Part shown: positions 12,182 to 25,500 of the stretch, piece after piece
How positions within the stretch are numbered: the stretch's first letter is position 1
Layout: each line of letters starts with the position of its first letter
Assembly: GCA_020740775.1 (NCBI GenBank)
Contig: JAHEWK010000009.1
Coordinates: 1-64,000, forward strand
Direction of reading: 5' to 3'
Source: Ilyonectria destructans
Taxonomy: Eukaryota; Ascomycota; Sordariomycetes; Hypocreales; Nectriaceae
DNA: 64,000 nt
Position numbers and translations under genes: made by a program
Notes under the pieces: generated by a model
Database searches by the model: none
Told to the model about the DNA's origin: nothing
Seen by the model: the letters and a program-made list of their open reading frames with translations, nothing else

Positions 12182-12869
12182 TCTGCTATATTGAAAACAG
12201 TGCGCTATCATATCAATACTGTAGCCCCATATAAAAACGCCGAAAGCCTATATGCGAAATAGCTCCAGTCATTTTCGTACATGGTTTTGTCACCCATGTG
12301 GTAATGTGCGACCGTAGACGGCGGCCCCGCGCTCGACTGTCAAGATCCTGTGTGTTTCTGAGGAGGGAAAAGGAATCTGGCACCGGCTCGGGCAACCCGA
12401 ACGCCGCAGCGTAGCCCTGAGGTACAGGTTCATCCCCATTGGTTCATTTAGAGCCCCGTCACGAGGGCCCAGGGTCCACTCGGCGCCCGCATCCGGATTC
12501 CCTCACGCTACCGCTATTGTAGCTGACCGGAAGACAATTAGGGTATCTTTTGACGTTGTTCTTGTCCCCACTTTCCATTACGACCCAGGAGCCAGTAGGT
12601 TCACGGGTAATTGCTACTAAAGTTAATTGCTAGCACTGGGTAACTCCACGAAACGTGCCGCAGTCGCTAAGTGTGAGGGAACGATCATGTGACTTTCATA
12701 CTTTATGAATAGTCTCACTTTATGAATATTGTGTAAATAGCTTAAGTCAGAGCTTTCCTTAGGAATCTCTTTCTCTCCTTGTAAACAATCATTTTGCCCA
12801 AGTCGCACTCGACCTCGTTCGTGCTCTTGTCCCGTCACACTAAGTGTACTGTGGGTGGTTAGTATGTTG

Positions 12870-13574
12870 TTAGATCTGGCTGGCGTCCAGCCTCCTTGTG
12901 TCTGCGAATTTAATCGCCGCCCGCACCGCCTGTACGTTTGGTGTCCATTTGTCATCATCTGATGCCGCCTTTCCTCCCAGGAAGAACGAGAGGTTTCCCA
13001 TCTTTGCTTGTCCAATCCGACGCATGCCTTCACGTTGTGCATCCCATTTCGTACATCGGAACAGGAAATGCTCCATTGTTTCTGCTGCTTGTCCACAGTC
13101 GTACATGTCCGATCCCACCGCGCCTATCTTGTGCAGGTAGCCGTTGATCCTCGCCATCCCGGTACGCAGCTGGGAGAGCACATCTGATTCGGGTCGATTT
13201 AGCTTATCGTACAGCTAACGTGTGTGTTCTCCTGGTAGCGCCTTTGCCTCGATGCCCATGGTGAAGTCTTTATCTCCTGCTGGTACCCACAGCATCTGGA
13301 CGGTGTTGCCCCCCTTTAGGAGTCGTTCGGCGTGCTCGTGGATCTCTCGAACGGTGCATTGGCCCGATTGCTGTCGCGGCTGTGCGATCACCTCCAATGC
13401 TGATCGGTTGCTCGTTATAACGGTCAATTGTCGATGCTGAAGTCCATCTGGCATACATCTCAGCGCCGTCGCTATCGCTTCCAGTTCTGCCGTATACGCT
13501 TTCTGTTCTTCTCTCGATCCAATCGTGATGGAGTATCTGGCCACCGCATCGTCTGCGCTGTTCCTCTGTGTGTC
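12870..13574 (-). pseudogene. 3' end of a Tad-like non-LTR retrotransposon ORF2: RNase H domain and C-terminal zinc motif
   Basis: Minus strand, reading down from 13,574. The first part (13,544-13,218) is an RNase H-type segment with YTAELEAIATALRCMPDG, then SGQCTVREIHEHAERL and VQMLWVPA. A TAG at 13,217-13,215 interrupts. The frame resumes with QLRTGMARINGYLHKIG and a zinc-binding pattern, YDCGQAAETMEHFLFRCTKW, followed by MGNLSFFLGGKAASDDDKW and a stop at 12,870. This is the usual end of fungal Tad-clade LINEs, where RNase H is followed by the CxC...HFLFxC module. Reverse transcriptase and endonuclease are missing, so the copy is 5'-truncated and inactive. The upstream frame also has a TAA near 13,590. 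Confidence 0.82.
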
Positions 13575-15180
13575 ACTATTGGAAGGATGTTAGACTTCAC
13601 GATTTGGTGTGGACAGGGGCCAAGTGGTCCGAGCTTTGAAGCATGATACTTCCAGTACAGGCGCCAATGATGATGCATTCATATCGAAATATGGGGGTTA
13701 TGGTTCTCCGTGAGTTCAGAGGACAAAGGTTGTTAAAAACAAAATGAAAGTGATATGGATGACAGAGCAAGGAAATTGCAACCAAATGAACATAGTCCCA
13801 TATTTTCGCTATCCTGTGGAACAAGTTATTGGGGTTTGGAATAGTGCAGACCCGCTCCGAAAGTCTTGGCTCAGAATAAATTGAGAAGGGAATAGCTCCG
13901 TAGCTGCTTCCCTTCGATATAGCTGGTGGGTGGTCATGCCGGCAGGAAGCCCAGGACGCGTGCACGGCACCGGCCCGTTTGTGTGTATTTTGTCAAAATC
14001 CAATGCATGCCGTAGACGCATCACCGTAGCAGCAGCTCAGGACCAGCACAGCAATGGAAATTGCCGAGAGCAACCCGTGCGTACAACAATGAGCTGTTGT
14101 TTGGGGGCAGCACACCGTTCGTCCTCAGACACCGGGCAGATAATCAAGGGCGGTATTTAAGTGTGAGGTCTTGTAAATTTGTTTGGCTATCTAATCCACA
14201 AGCTGGCATGACATCGACTCTACGCGTATCGAGGAGGTCATAATGGCATCTGTGGACCATTACGCGTCCCCCAGCGCCGTGATGACACCGCAGAGGTCGC
14301 GTCGGACCGCCGCCCATGTCTGGGCACGACGACGTTCGTTCTGAGGAACATTCCCCGACAGTGCGCAAGGAACCCCGGGCCACTCCCTACAAACTACAGG
14401 GTTGATTTGCAGTGAAGCACACCCCATATGAAATCCATTGGCTGTTTCCGGAGAGTTGTGAACAAGTTAGTCCCCGTCGATCTCACCGGCTTCCATATCA
14501 AACGTTGCATAATTGAAGTGGGATCCTCCGGTGTCCTCTGTGCTGTTTTGCAGAAAAGAATCGAAGTCGAAACTGTGGAGAACATCAAAATCTTCCACAG
14601 CCTTGTCAGATATGCATAGCTACACCTGTTTCCAATCTGCTCCAGAGCGGCCTCCGCCTGGCGCCCCATAGCTTTGGGGAGTACGGGAGAGTTTTGCACG
14701 AGATTTTCTCAAAGGAGTCCGCTGTGAATATACTGTCATTAAGCAGCCTCGAACTGGCTGGGCGACTTATTGCAATTATCCTGTTGCGACGTTGTTGCTT
14801 TTTCCTAGGCAGCAAGTTTCGGACCTTGTCACCGTACGGAGGTCCGTTCCAAAAGTTCTTGCTCGCGCTAACGACGCCACACCCATATATCCCTGTTAGG
14901 TACCTAGAAATACATAGCCTTTTAGAGCCCTCTCCCCTAAGGCCCCTGTATCTTCTTAAGCCTTCAGAGACTGAAGATGCCTGTAGCAATTTCCTAGTGG
15001 GTTAGGTCTACGCTGTAGCTCTTAAGCTTATAGAGGTGTTAGGATGCGTAAAGTATCATATGTACTTAGGCTGCTTCTGATTGGTTATTTGAAAAATGTA
15101 GCTTAAACGCGAGCAATAACTTTTGAAATACACCTCCGTATAACGCGATAAGATATAAAGCCCGCCAGGGTATGAAGCTA
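13575..15180. other. GC-balanced stretch without a recognisable gene
   Basis: Only short frames occur here (for example about 100-127 codons on either strand at 13.6-14.0 and 14.4-15.0 kb). They overlap on opposite strands and show no domain I recognise. The last part (about 14,890-15,060) grades into AT-rich sequence. It may hold older mobile-element debris. Confidence 0.4.
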
Positions 15181-15189
15181 TTTCTTTCT

Positions 15190-15312
15190 TAAATATTTCT
15201 AAGCCAAGACTTTTCGAGCGGGTTCGCACTATTCTATTTTCGATTTTTTCTGAGCTAAGACTTTATAGTGGGTTGAAGCCTTTCCTCTTCGGATTTTTTC
15301 TGAGCTAAGATA
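15190..15312. repeat. Tandem repeat, about 55-58-bp unit with core TTTTTCTGAGCTAAGA
   Basis: Three related units follow each other, recognised by TCTAAGCCAAGACTTT, then TCTGAGCTAAGACTTT, then TCTGAGCTAAGATATT. Each of the first two continues into a GGGTT and a pyrimidine-rich stretch. The array marks the start of the second AT-rich block. Confidence 0.6.
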
Positions 15313-15659
15313 TTCTTATATCAGCAATCATTTTATCGAGCTTCAATCCGATAATTATTCCAAACTCCAATAACTTATATTATCGGGTAGTAAAAAATAT
15401 AGGACTAGATTCATTCGTCTATAATTCTCTTACTCTATAACTGGTATTATTTTTATTTTGTTCTGATAAAGTTTTGTCCTCTGAATAACCCGTCATCCCT
15501 GACCCCAAAATCTCGATATGAATGTGCGCCTGGCGTATTGGATTCAGGCGTAGAAGCTCGGACCACCTGACCCCTGTCTACACCAAGTTTTTACGTCTGA
15601 CCTCCTTCTAATAAAGCCTAGGGGTTAACGCCTGGCCAGGGGTCTTAAGTTTTTGCTCG

Positions 15660-16050
15660 AGCTAATAGCTAAGTCTTAGGGTTTAATTCCTCCCTCAGCA
15701 GCTATTTCTTTTTCCCTTTTAATTGACTGACTGACTGACCGACCAACCGACTGACGGGCTGACTGACTGATTGGCTGCTTTATAAGGCTTGGGTTCAATT
15801 CCTCCCTTAGCAGCTATTTCTTTTTCCCTTTTAATTGACTGACTGACTGACTGACTGACTGACTGACCAACCGACCGACCGACTGACTGACTGACTGACC
15901 GACTAACTGACTGACTGACCGACCGACTGACTGACTAATTGGCTGCTTAATAAGGCACGGGTTTAATTCCTCCCTTAGCAGCTATTTCTTTTTCCCTTTT
16001 AATTGACTGACTGACTGACTGACTGACTGACTGTCTAACTGACTGCTTAT
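15660..16050. repeat. Satellite copy 1: conserved 35-bp block alternating with (CTGA)n microsatellite
   Basis: Three units each contain a TTAATTCCTCCCTTAGCAGC block, then CTATTTCTTTTTCCC, then a run of CTGA/CCGA tetranucleotides (about 15,724-15,772, 15,836-15,942 and 16,004-16,046), and, between units, TTGGCTGCTT. The unit after 15,785 contains GGGTTCAATTCC, which looks like a pol III B box, followed by T-rich sequence. The same satellite recurs at 27.84-28.28 kb in the same orientation. Confidence 0.8.
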
Positions 16051-16539
16051 CTTATTACTTAATTCTATCTCTTTCTTTCTCTTTCTCTCTTCTTTTTTCT
16101 ATCTCTTTTCTTTTCTTTTTCTAGAGTATTTAACCCTTCTATTAGAGTCTTCTAACCCTCTCTTCTAAGTTAATCTCTAGCTCTAACTCTCTCTCTATTA
16201 ACTATAAATAACTCTTTTTACTCTCTCTATTTTAATTTCTATCTCTATCTCTATTCTTATCTTTATATATATATATATATATACCTTCTTTTAGTTTTTA
16301 ATCTCTAGAGATTAGTCTCTAGATTTTAGTCTCTAGCTTCTAGAGATTAATCTCTTAAGTTTAGATTTTAGCCTTTAGACTCTATTTTCCTAGGATATTC
16401 CAGACTCTTTTCTTCTTTTTTTACCTCTTTCTTCTTTTCTATTCTTTATCTTTACCTCTATACTGCTTTTTAAGTCTTTCTGGGACTTAAGATATCTAGA
16501 AGAATCTAAAGCTTACAATCTAAGATATTTAGATCTTAC

Positions 16540-19500
16540 AACCTAAACTATTAAGATACCCTTAACCTCAGGCTGCCCAACCTGCAATAAAATATATAAA
16601 GATATACTAGAGTATATTAGAAAGAGGCATCCCTTTAAGATCTATATAGCCTCTGAGGTACAGCCTTTTAATCTTATAATTTGCTCTATCTGCTATACAG
16701 CTTGCAAAGGCAGTTATGGGGTCAAAATGCATACCGCTAAGGTCTACAGGTCAGCTATAAACCCACCGCTACAGCTACGCCGGCAGCAGCTATAAGCCCA
16801 GCAATAAGAGGCTTATAGCGGCTTCTAGCTACAGCAGCTACAGCAGCTACAGCAGCCACAGCAGCTACAGCAGCTATAAGTCCAGCAACAAGAGACTCAG
16901 GGCAGCTTGCAGCAAGGCAGCTTGCAGCAAGGCAACTTACAGCAAGGCAGCCTGTAGCAACAGCAGCCACAAGTCCAGCAATAAGGGACTTTTAGCAGCT
17001 TCCAGCCATAGCAGCCACAGCAGCTATAGCAGCCACAAGTCCAGCAATAAAGGACTCAAGGCAGCCGGCAGCAACAGCTTAGCTTAACAACTAGAGGAAG
17101 AAAAAGAGAAGTTAGATTCCCTCTTCTAATAGCCCCTAAGGCCTTAAAACCTAGGCTAGGAAGAGGAAGAAGCCTATCTCTCTCTTCTCTCTCTTTTCTT
17201 TCTTTCTCTCCCACTCTTACCCCCTGCCCCTCTAAAAGACCTTAGCTCTCTATCTCTCCAGCTCTTATTCCTCTTCCTCTCTCTATCTCTTCTTTTAGAT
17301 CCAGTTTAGTTTCTTTTCTTCCCTCTATTTTCTGCCTTATTAAACAGTCTAGAGAAGAAAAAGAAAGAAGAACTTAAGAAGAAGAAAGAGAAGAGGAAGA
17401 AGAGCTAGAAAGCTTAGGTCTAAATAATATAGATCTAAACCTCCTCCACCTAGAGCAGGAAGATTGAGTTATCTTAGAAACTCCCTTTAGAAGATCAGAA
17501 TCTTCTAGAAGCTCTAACTCTCTTAGAGGTCTCTAGGGATTAAGTTATCTCAGCTACCTTAAATCCAGATGCTTTAGATCCAGCTATCTTAGCTGCCCCA
17601 GATTTAGCTATCTCAGCTGCTTTAGATCTAGCTGTTTTAGCTGCTCTAGATCCAGCTGCTCCAGCTGCTTTAGACCCAGCTGCTCCAGCTGCTCTAGCTG
17701 CTCTAAATCCAGCTATCTTAGAGGAATAACACAGAAAGACAGTTAAGCCTATCCTAAAGCAGGAAGCAGTCTAGAAGCTATTAGCCTATTTAAAGGTATA
17801 TATACCAGAGAAAAAGCTATACTATCGATATGCTAATACTTTTTAAGGGGCAGCTAAGAGAGCTGCAGAAGCCTTCCTTAAAAGACCTTTGAAAAAATCC
17901 CTTCTTAACTTTCTAATCCTTTCTAGATACCTAGATATAGAATATAAAAAGGGATCGGTTATCTCTATCTTAAAGGTATACCCTAAGGTAAAGCCCCCTT
18001 CTCCAGAAGACTCTTAGCAGCTTAACCAGCCTATTAAGATAAAAAGCCCTATCGAAAAGGCAATAGCCTTAGTAGAAAAGAGCTATATAGGCTGAGCAGT
18101 TAAAGCCTTCTATAACTTAATTCCTCTAGCCTTAGATAATAAGGAAAATAGAGCTCTACTAAGGGAGAAACACCCTATAGGCTCTAGGAACCTATTTTAA
18201 GGAGTAAGCTCTATAGCTAGTTAAGCTATTATAAGTAAAGGCATCCTAAAAGCCCTAATCTCTATTAATAAGAAAAAGGCTTTAGGACTTTCTGGCTGGA
18301 CCCAACCTCTACTAGACCTAGCAGCTAGGGAATCTTTAGTAGTTAGCTTCCTGAGACTACTAACTGATATAATTAGATAAGAAATAGCTTTAGGGTTAAA
18401 CCTTCTTTATACTGCTAAGCTAGTTAGCTTTATTAAGCTAGAAGGAGTAATTCGCCCTATAGCTATAGGTAATATAATCTATTGGCTAGCTATAAAGGTA
18501 ATTCTGACCTCTTATTTTTAAAAAGAGATATTATTATTTAACTAGCTAGAAGTTAGGTCTTTAGGAGGGGTAAAACTAGCTATCTTCCTACTTAAAGAGG
18601 CTATTTTAAACTTAGAGAAATATAAGTCTATTATCTCTTTTAACCTAGTTAATATCTTTAACTTAATAAAAAGACTTAATATAGTAGCTGCTATAGGAAA
18701 CTATATCTCTATCTTCTATAAGGCAGTAAGCTGGACCTATAATAAGCTCTTTTTACTGGTAACTTTAGAAGGAGCTATTCTAGCTTCTACTAGTGGAGTT
18801 AAATAAGAAGACCCTCTAGGCCCTCTCTTTTTCTTTCTAGTAATAAGGCCTACTCTTAAGCAGCTTATTGCCAGTCTTCCTCTAGCTGTTATTATAGTCT
18901 ATCTAAATAATATCTTTATTCTAAATAAGAATTAGTTCAGTAGGCTAGTAGTAGCTACCTAAACCTTCTTAAAGTTCCCTCTTACTCTAAATACTAAAAA
19001 GAGTAAGAAGCTAAAGATATAGGTTATATAGAAAGAAGAGCTGGAAGCTTTAGGTATCTTTATTAGCCCTAGGAAATCTAAAAGAGTCTTTCTAGCTGTA
19101 AAGATAGACCGATTAGAAGAGATTCTAAACTCTTTAAAAAGCCTACTTAAATAGTATGCCCTACTACTGCTAAAAGGCAGTACCTACCTCCTTCTGAAAT
19201 ATATTCTTTACTAGCTGTAACTAGTAGAATTAGAAGAGATTTAAAAAAGAGCAGATTTAGCTATCTATAAAGCCCTCCAATATATAATAGTAAGAGGGCC
19301 AGCAGATTAGCTATCTATCTTAAGAAAGAACTTAATTGCCCTTCCAGTAAGATAGAGAGGCCTTAGAATCTCTATATACTAAAATCTAACTTAAGGGATC
19401 TATAAGGCAGCTAAGGAAGCAGCCTAAAGTATTCTTAACTAGATTAGATTAGCCCCTAGCCTAACCAGCTTTAACCTCTCTAATTCTTCCCCTTAGTAAC

Positions 19501-20310
19501 CTAGAGAAGCTAGAGAAAGACTCCCTCTAATAGCTTAAGAAGTTTTAGCCTAAGATACTAAAGCTAGAATAAAAAGACTAATAGAGAAGCTAGAAGAGCC
19601 AGCTAAGAAAGCCCTTCTAGAAAATACTAGCTACCTTAGCAGAAAGTAGCTTAAAGTTATATCTATTTAAAAATAATATACCTTAGCTGACTTTAAGGTA
19701 ATTAAAGCTATTAGAAGCTAGCTTCTTCTTTTAATTAAGACCTAAGACTCTCTCTATAGCTACTATAGCTTAGAGACTAGCCTAGGTTATAAGAATACCT
19801 ATAAAGCTGCTAAAAGAAGATAGATCTTATACTATAACTAAATCTCCTGTACCTTTATAAATACCCTCTCTAGCCGGATAGATTTAGAAGTGGAAGCTAA
19901 ACCTCTTATTAGCCCCTCAGTAGAAAAAAGAGTGGATTTTTCTATTAAGCTAGAAAATAGCTGCTATTTCTATAATATAAAAATAGTAGCTATTAATACT
20001 AGGTTAGCTAAGGAGAACCCCTATTAAATACTAGTAGAGGTAGCAGTAGATAAGAGAAGAAAATACTTATCTTTAGGCTTCTTTTTCTATCTCTTAATCT
20101 TCTTAATAGAAGGATTAATAGAAAGGAAATAGCTAAGATCTATAAGTAGCTATAGAGCCTGCTAGAACTTACTGTAGCTAGCTGGCTGAATACCTCTATC
20201 AGCTTAATATTAGCTAAGTTCAGAGCAAACTTAGCAGCTTTTATTACTGCTAGTAGCCTAAGAATAGGCCTAGAGTTAAGTATTTATACCTCTAGAACTT
20301 AAAGACAAGC
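16540..20310 (+). pseudogene. Dead LINE of the restriction-like-endonuclease group (CRE/R2/NeSL-type)
   Basis: Read through stops on the plus strand, the element shows, in order: an N-terminal CxxC...H zinc-finger-like segment (Cys codons at 16,574 and 16,583, His at 16,628); a Gln/CAG-rich linker (16,790-17,090); and a reverse transcriptase. The RT has ALGLSGWTQPLLDLAARE (18,275-18,335), VIRPIAIGNIIYWLA (about 18,450-18,500), GVxxEDPLGPLFF (18,795-18,830) and a YLNNIFIL box (from 18,900) where a live copy would have YLDD. After it comes a Cys/His remnant ending in YYN (live: RHN) near 19,830, then RVDFSIKLENSCYFYNIKIV (19,930-20,000), the PD-(D/E)xK endonuclease core. Such elements insert site-specifically by target-primed reverse transcription. 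The stops and the lost catalytic Asp residues show it is inactive. Confidence 0.8.
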
Positions 20311-20329
20311 TATACCAGTAAATAACTAA

Positions 20330-20640
20330 TAGCCTCTTTTTCTTCTTCTTCTATCTCTTTTTTTTCTCTCTTTTTCTCTTTTTTTCTCTCTTTTTCTCTC
20401 TTTTTCTCTTTTTTCTCTCTTTTTCTCTTTTTCTCTCTCTTTCCCTCTTTTTTTCTCTCTTTTATCTTCTTCTCTCCTTCTAATTATTTTTCTCTTTTTC
20501 TATCTCTTTCTTTTCTCTCTTTATCCTTTTTTCTTATTTCCCTATCTATCTTTTCCTTCTATTTTCTCTTCTCTCTTTATCTCTCCTCTATCTTCCCTAT
20601 TTCCTTCTATCTCTTTACTCTCTTTTATATACTATATGTA
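20330..20640. repeat. Long pyrimidine tract (TTTTTCTCTC-type)
   Basis: For about 300 bp the plus strand is almost only C and T, built of TTTTTCTCTC-like units with scattered A. It follows the LINE endonuclease domain directly and may be its 3' untranslated tail or a separate low-complexity tract. Confidence 0.7.
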
Positions 20641-22550
20641 ATTTCTTTATAACTAGGGTAAAACAGACTAGTAAGATAGCTTAAAATAGCAAATTCACCC
20701 TAATTCTAACCCTAAGTGCTACTACACCCCTATTAGACGCTAAACATATAGATTCTCCTACCTACCTCTAGTTTTAGTACTCCTCTATACTCTTTAGCAC
20801 TCCTACACCTCTACTAAAAGCTAAACATCTGGGTTTAAGCTACTACTCTTACTCTCTCCTTCTACTTTTACTTTCTGCTATATATACTTACGCTACTAAA
20901 TACTTTATAACCCTTACTATACTACTTTTCTCACTCTTTTCTTTTTCTTTCTATTTATTACTATACTCTTTCTTTACTCTAACTCTAATCTACCTACCTA
21001 CCTCTTCTATTTTTACTTTTTTTTTCTTCTTTACTTAAGTTTTTCTACTTACTCTTTCTTTTTTAACCCTCTTATTCTTACTCTCTTACTTATTCTTCTC
21101 TTTTTTACTCTATACTTTACTTTCTTCTATTTATCTTTACCCTTTTAACTCTTTTTTATACTTAACTTTTTAACTTACTCTTTACTTTATATAACTCTTA
21201 TACTAGTAGTTACTAGCTACTACTATTACCTTAATCTTAACTCTTATACTACTACTGCCCCCCCCCCTACTAGAAACTAAATATATAGATTTTACTGCCT
21301 ACTTTTAGTATTTTACTATTTTTATTCTTTTTCTCTATTTTCTTTTTTAAAACTATACTGCTATACTCTAACTCTTACTATTTTAACCTTCTCTTTTTTT
21401 ATCTATTTATACTAAAAACCTATTAACTTTTAGCAATATAGTATTAAAATAGTATATTTATACTGTATATACTGTATTTCTTTTACAGGCTGTATAAATA
21501 AGTAAATTAATACTATTTTATACTATATATTATAGGTATGTTTTTTTTTAAATCTTACTTTTAATTAATTTACTTTCTACTTAATTATTACTTATATTTT
21601 ATTTATTTACTTCTTTCTATTTTCTTATATAACTAATTAACTTTTTATTTTCTTTTTTTAATTACTTATATATTTTAATAAATTATATATTACTTAACTA
21701 TACTCTTTATAATTTTTAATTTTACTTTTTTATAATTTTTACTTATACTTATATATACTTCTATTTATCTCTATAATACTACCTCTACTTTATCTCTTTA
21801 TTATTTCTAACTTTACTCTTATATATAGTATTAATTCCTTCTACTTATAATACTTTTTAGTTAAGCTCTATCTATTTTATTCTCTATATACCTAAAACTA
21901 TAATACCCCTACTTTTATTCTATATTCCTCCTCTTCTTATCTATATATTTTTCTTCCCTTTTTAATTATAATACTATAAATACTCTATATTTTCTTTTAT
22001 ATCTAGCAGTTTATTATACTATTTTTATTCTACTTTAAATTAATATATACTACTCTTATATACCTTCTAAATAATTACCTTCTATAATATATATATATTT
22101 ATTTCTTCCTCCCTATAAAACTGATACTAAGCTTCTAACTATTAGAAAAAAGTATTCTTATTATATATATCGATATTAAATTGCTTCTTTATTAAGTTCT
22201 ATATCTATTAGTCTTATAGCCCTATTAATATAACTGGTAATATCTTATCTTTATATATATAATCTTCCTTTTCCTCTTATATCTCTATATACTAATTAAG
22301 TAGTAGCTTATATATAAAGCAGTATAATAGCAGCCTAAATATAATCTTCTTATATACCACTTTATAATTCTTATTAGTAACTATCTTATACTACTATTCA
22401 ATCTGCCTATATTGCAGCTTATTAGATACTTCCCCAGTCTTCTGCCCCTTATAGTAATAATAGATATAATATACTGAATACTTATCTGCAACTTTATCCA
22501 GCTATTAAAATAACGTCCAGATCTATATAACCTCTCTCTTACTAAATACC
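20641..22550. other. AT-rich RIP-type sequence, no recognisable gene
   Basis: There is no open frame of useful length. A short motif, CTAAACATATAGATT or close variants after CCTATTAGACG/CCTACTAGAAA, recurs near 20,735, 20,812 and 21,260, so at least part is an old repeat. A run of 13 C occurs at about 21,250. The distal end runs into the helicase pseudogene on the minus strand. Confidence 0.4.
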
Positions 22551-25500
22551 TTCTAAATACTACTATACTCTTCGCCCTTATCGTCCTTATTATTCTTATC
22601 TACTCCACTCTTACTCTCTCTATCTACCTTACCTTCTGCCTGCACCTTATATCTATTATAAAGCTCGGCTCTAGCTATATCTCTATATATCTCTTCAGCT
22701 ACTTTATCTATAAAAGTGGCAATAATAGCCTATTAACAACCCGGCATCAATATAAATATATCTATCTGCACTCTATTAATATTATTAATAAAGCTGCTAT
22801 ATCGATCCTCCTGCTGCAGCCGTCTATTATAAATAATAATCGACTTAACTACTTCCCCTACTTGCTGCCCCCCTTAACCTATCTGCTGCACAAAGTCCAC
22901 CAAGCTATATAGCTGCTCTATATATATAACAGCAACTATCCCCTCTATATTAACCCCTATTCCTAACCCAGTTATTACCACAATCTAGCAGCTTGCCCGG
23001 CCCTTTATTTATATAATTCGAGCCTTATATCAGTCCTTCTTAATTATACTGCTATAATAAATACTGCACCTAATTGCCTCTGCTATAGCTTTGTATTATC
23101 CCCTTAACTGACAGTATATAACCCCCTTCTGACGACCGGTTAACTATGCATCGAGCTATTCTATAACCTCGACGGTATACTTCTTAACCGCCCCAGCCTC
23201 AAGTTTAACCTACTTAACTCGATATTAGCAGTTCAGCTTTATAGTCCGATCCCGTATAATTACTGCTGACTGAGCCAGTATCTTACCTCGGAATTAGTCC
23301 TTAAGTATAACCGGCAGTATTACTATTAGCAGTATAATTAGATATCTATATTAATATAAGCTTTATAACTTATCCAGCTTAGCTTAATACCCAATATCTA
23401 TAATTACTATATAGTACTTATTAATAAATATCTACTATAGCAGCTCTATATAAAGTAATCTATCTATATATTCTGAAAACTTAATACTGGAAATAATATC
23501 AGTACTTATAACTATTAGTCTTACTGCTTATAGTATACTCTCTTACTTAAAATTTATTAATAACCTAAACTGAATATAGTTAATATCTATATCTATTACT
23601 TATATTACTAAGTTATCTATAAGTATAATAAATAGTATAACTATAATATTTATCCCTATTTTTTATATTACTGCTAGCAGTATAAATAGTATACTTTTTC
23701 CAGCTTCTATTAGCAGTATATTAATAGCTATCTGCTTATTCTTTAATAATATAATTAACTATATACTCTTAACTTATTTATCTAATTACTAATTAGTATT
23801 CAGTCTAAATAATATCTATAGTCTATTAGCTATATCTTTTTCTATAATTTATTCTCCTACTTCTTTATTAGTCTCTATATACTTATAGCTAGTTATCTAA
23901 GTTAGGCTGTTATTCTTATTAATAACACTCTACTTATTTAATACTTAACTCTTTTACTTATATATTATTAGTATCTTATCTTTTATATTACAGCTCTTTA
24001 AAAACTGATACTATAGCTTACTAATCTTCTTAAATATTATAATTATCTCTAGCTGTAGCTTTCTAAAGAAACCAATATAAATAGTATAATACTATTTTAT
24101 AATATAGATTCTATATATTAACTATAAATCCTATATAATATTCTAGCTTTCTCTACAGTTAATTAGCTTATCTATAATTAGATTAACCTTAATATTATTA
24201 TTATTATCCTTATTCTCTATTTAACCCTCTAACTACTTTATTACCAGCCTCTAAATCTATTATTCCATCTTAATAGTAACTATTCAATATTACCCCACCT
24301 TAATTCTAACCTCTATACCAGCCTGTATTACTTATATAAGCTTTCTGCTAAGCTATTTGGTATTCTACATTTAGAAGCTGCTATCCCTCTATATATATTC
24401 TAGCTACTTACTATACAGCTTAAGGAGCTTATACTTATACTACAGTATCTACTCAGCTAGAATTAGCTATAATATATATACTATAATTATCCGCCCGATC
24501 CCCTTAGATATAAATTGTACTACTTTATAGCTGTTATTATAGATTACATTTATCTTATTGCAGTTAGTAATAATTATAATCTATCTATTTATAATAAATA
24601 TATTCTATATTAGCTGCTATAAGTTATAATATTATAATATTATTAACTTCAGTCCTCTATTTAAAAGCCTGCTCTATATATATATAAGTACTATAAGTAT
24701 CTTCTGGAACTATTATAAGTATGAAAGCTACTTCTTAACCTTCTATTTCTTCTAATAGTTCTATATTATATTTTAAATTAATACCTCTATTAGCTCTATT
24801 ATCTTTACCAGCCTGACTTTTAACTAATTATTCTTTAGGTTAGCTGTAAATAACTAGCCTACTTTAAGCCTTACTATATTATTAGCAGTACAGCTTAAAT
24901 TAACTATTTAGCTAATCTTCTACTATAACCCCTTAAATAGCTTATTTAGTAGCTTTTAAGTCTCTACTATCTAACTGTAAAGTATATAAATAAAGCTTTT
25001 AATACCAACCTATTTATCTATATAAATTATAGCCTCTTTATTATCAGTCTATTATATTAATATCTGTCTATCTATCCTATTATACTAATTTTTACTATAT
25101 ACTATCTATTTAATAATTATACTTATAACAGTATATATACCAATATATATTTATATTATATATTATTCTTAAAATACCAATATAGTATTAATACTAATCT
25201 TATTTTAATTATAGAGCTAATTCTTAAATACTAACTTTAAAAAAAATAGCTAGCCCTACTATAATACTGCTACTAGTATCTCTATATATAAATACAGCTT
25301 TATATAGCTAAGTAGATATTATTAGATACCCAGTATAGTATAAAAGCTTAGCAGTAAGTTTATATATATATTTCTACTAATATAAAGTTTAATTAAAGTA
25401 GCAATAAATAAAAATACAGCCCTATTAAGTATACTATATATTGGGGTTACTATATCTTTATCTACTATTACCTCCTTCTTATTATTATTATTACTATCTA

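Noticed and set aside
15690..15700. TTAGGG words as telomere repeats
   Set aside because: Only single occurrences inside the satellite leader, with no array. They do not mark a telomere.
15660..16050. Possible tRNA gene around GGGTTCAATTCC
   Set aside because: The B-box-like word is good, but the T stem pairs poorly and no A box or acceptor stem fits. It is kept only as a SINE hypothesis.
16755..16970. Alanine-rich minus-strand frame
   Set aside because: It is the antisense of the CAG-rich linker in the LINE reading frame and results only from the repeat.
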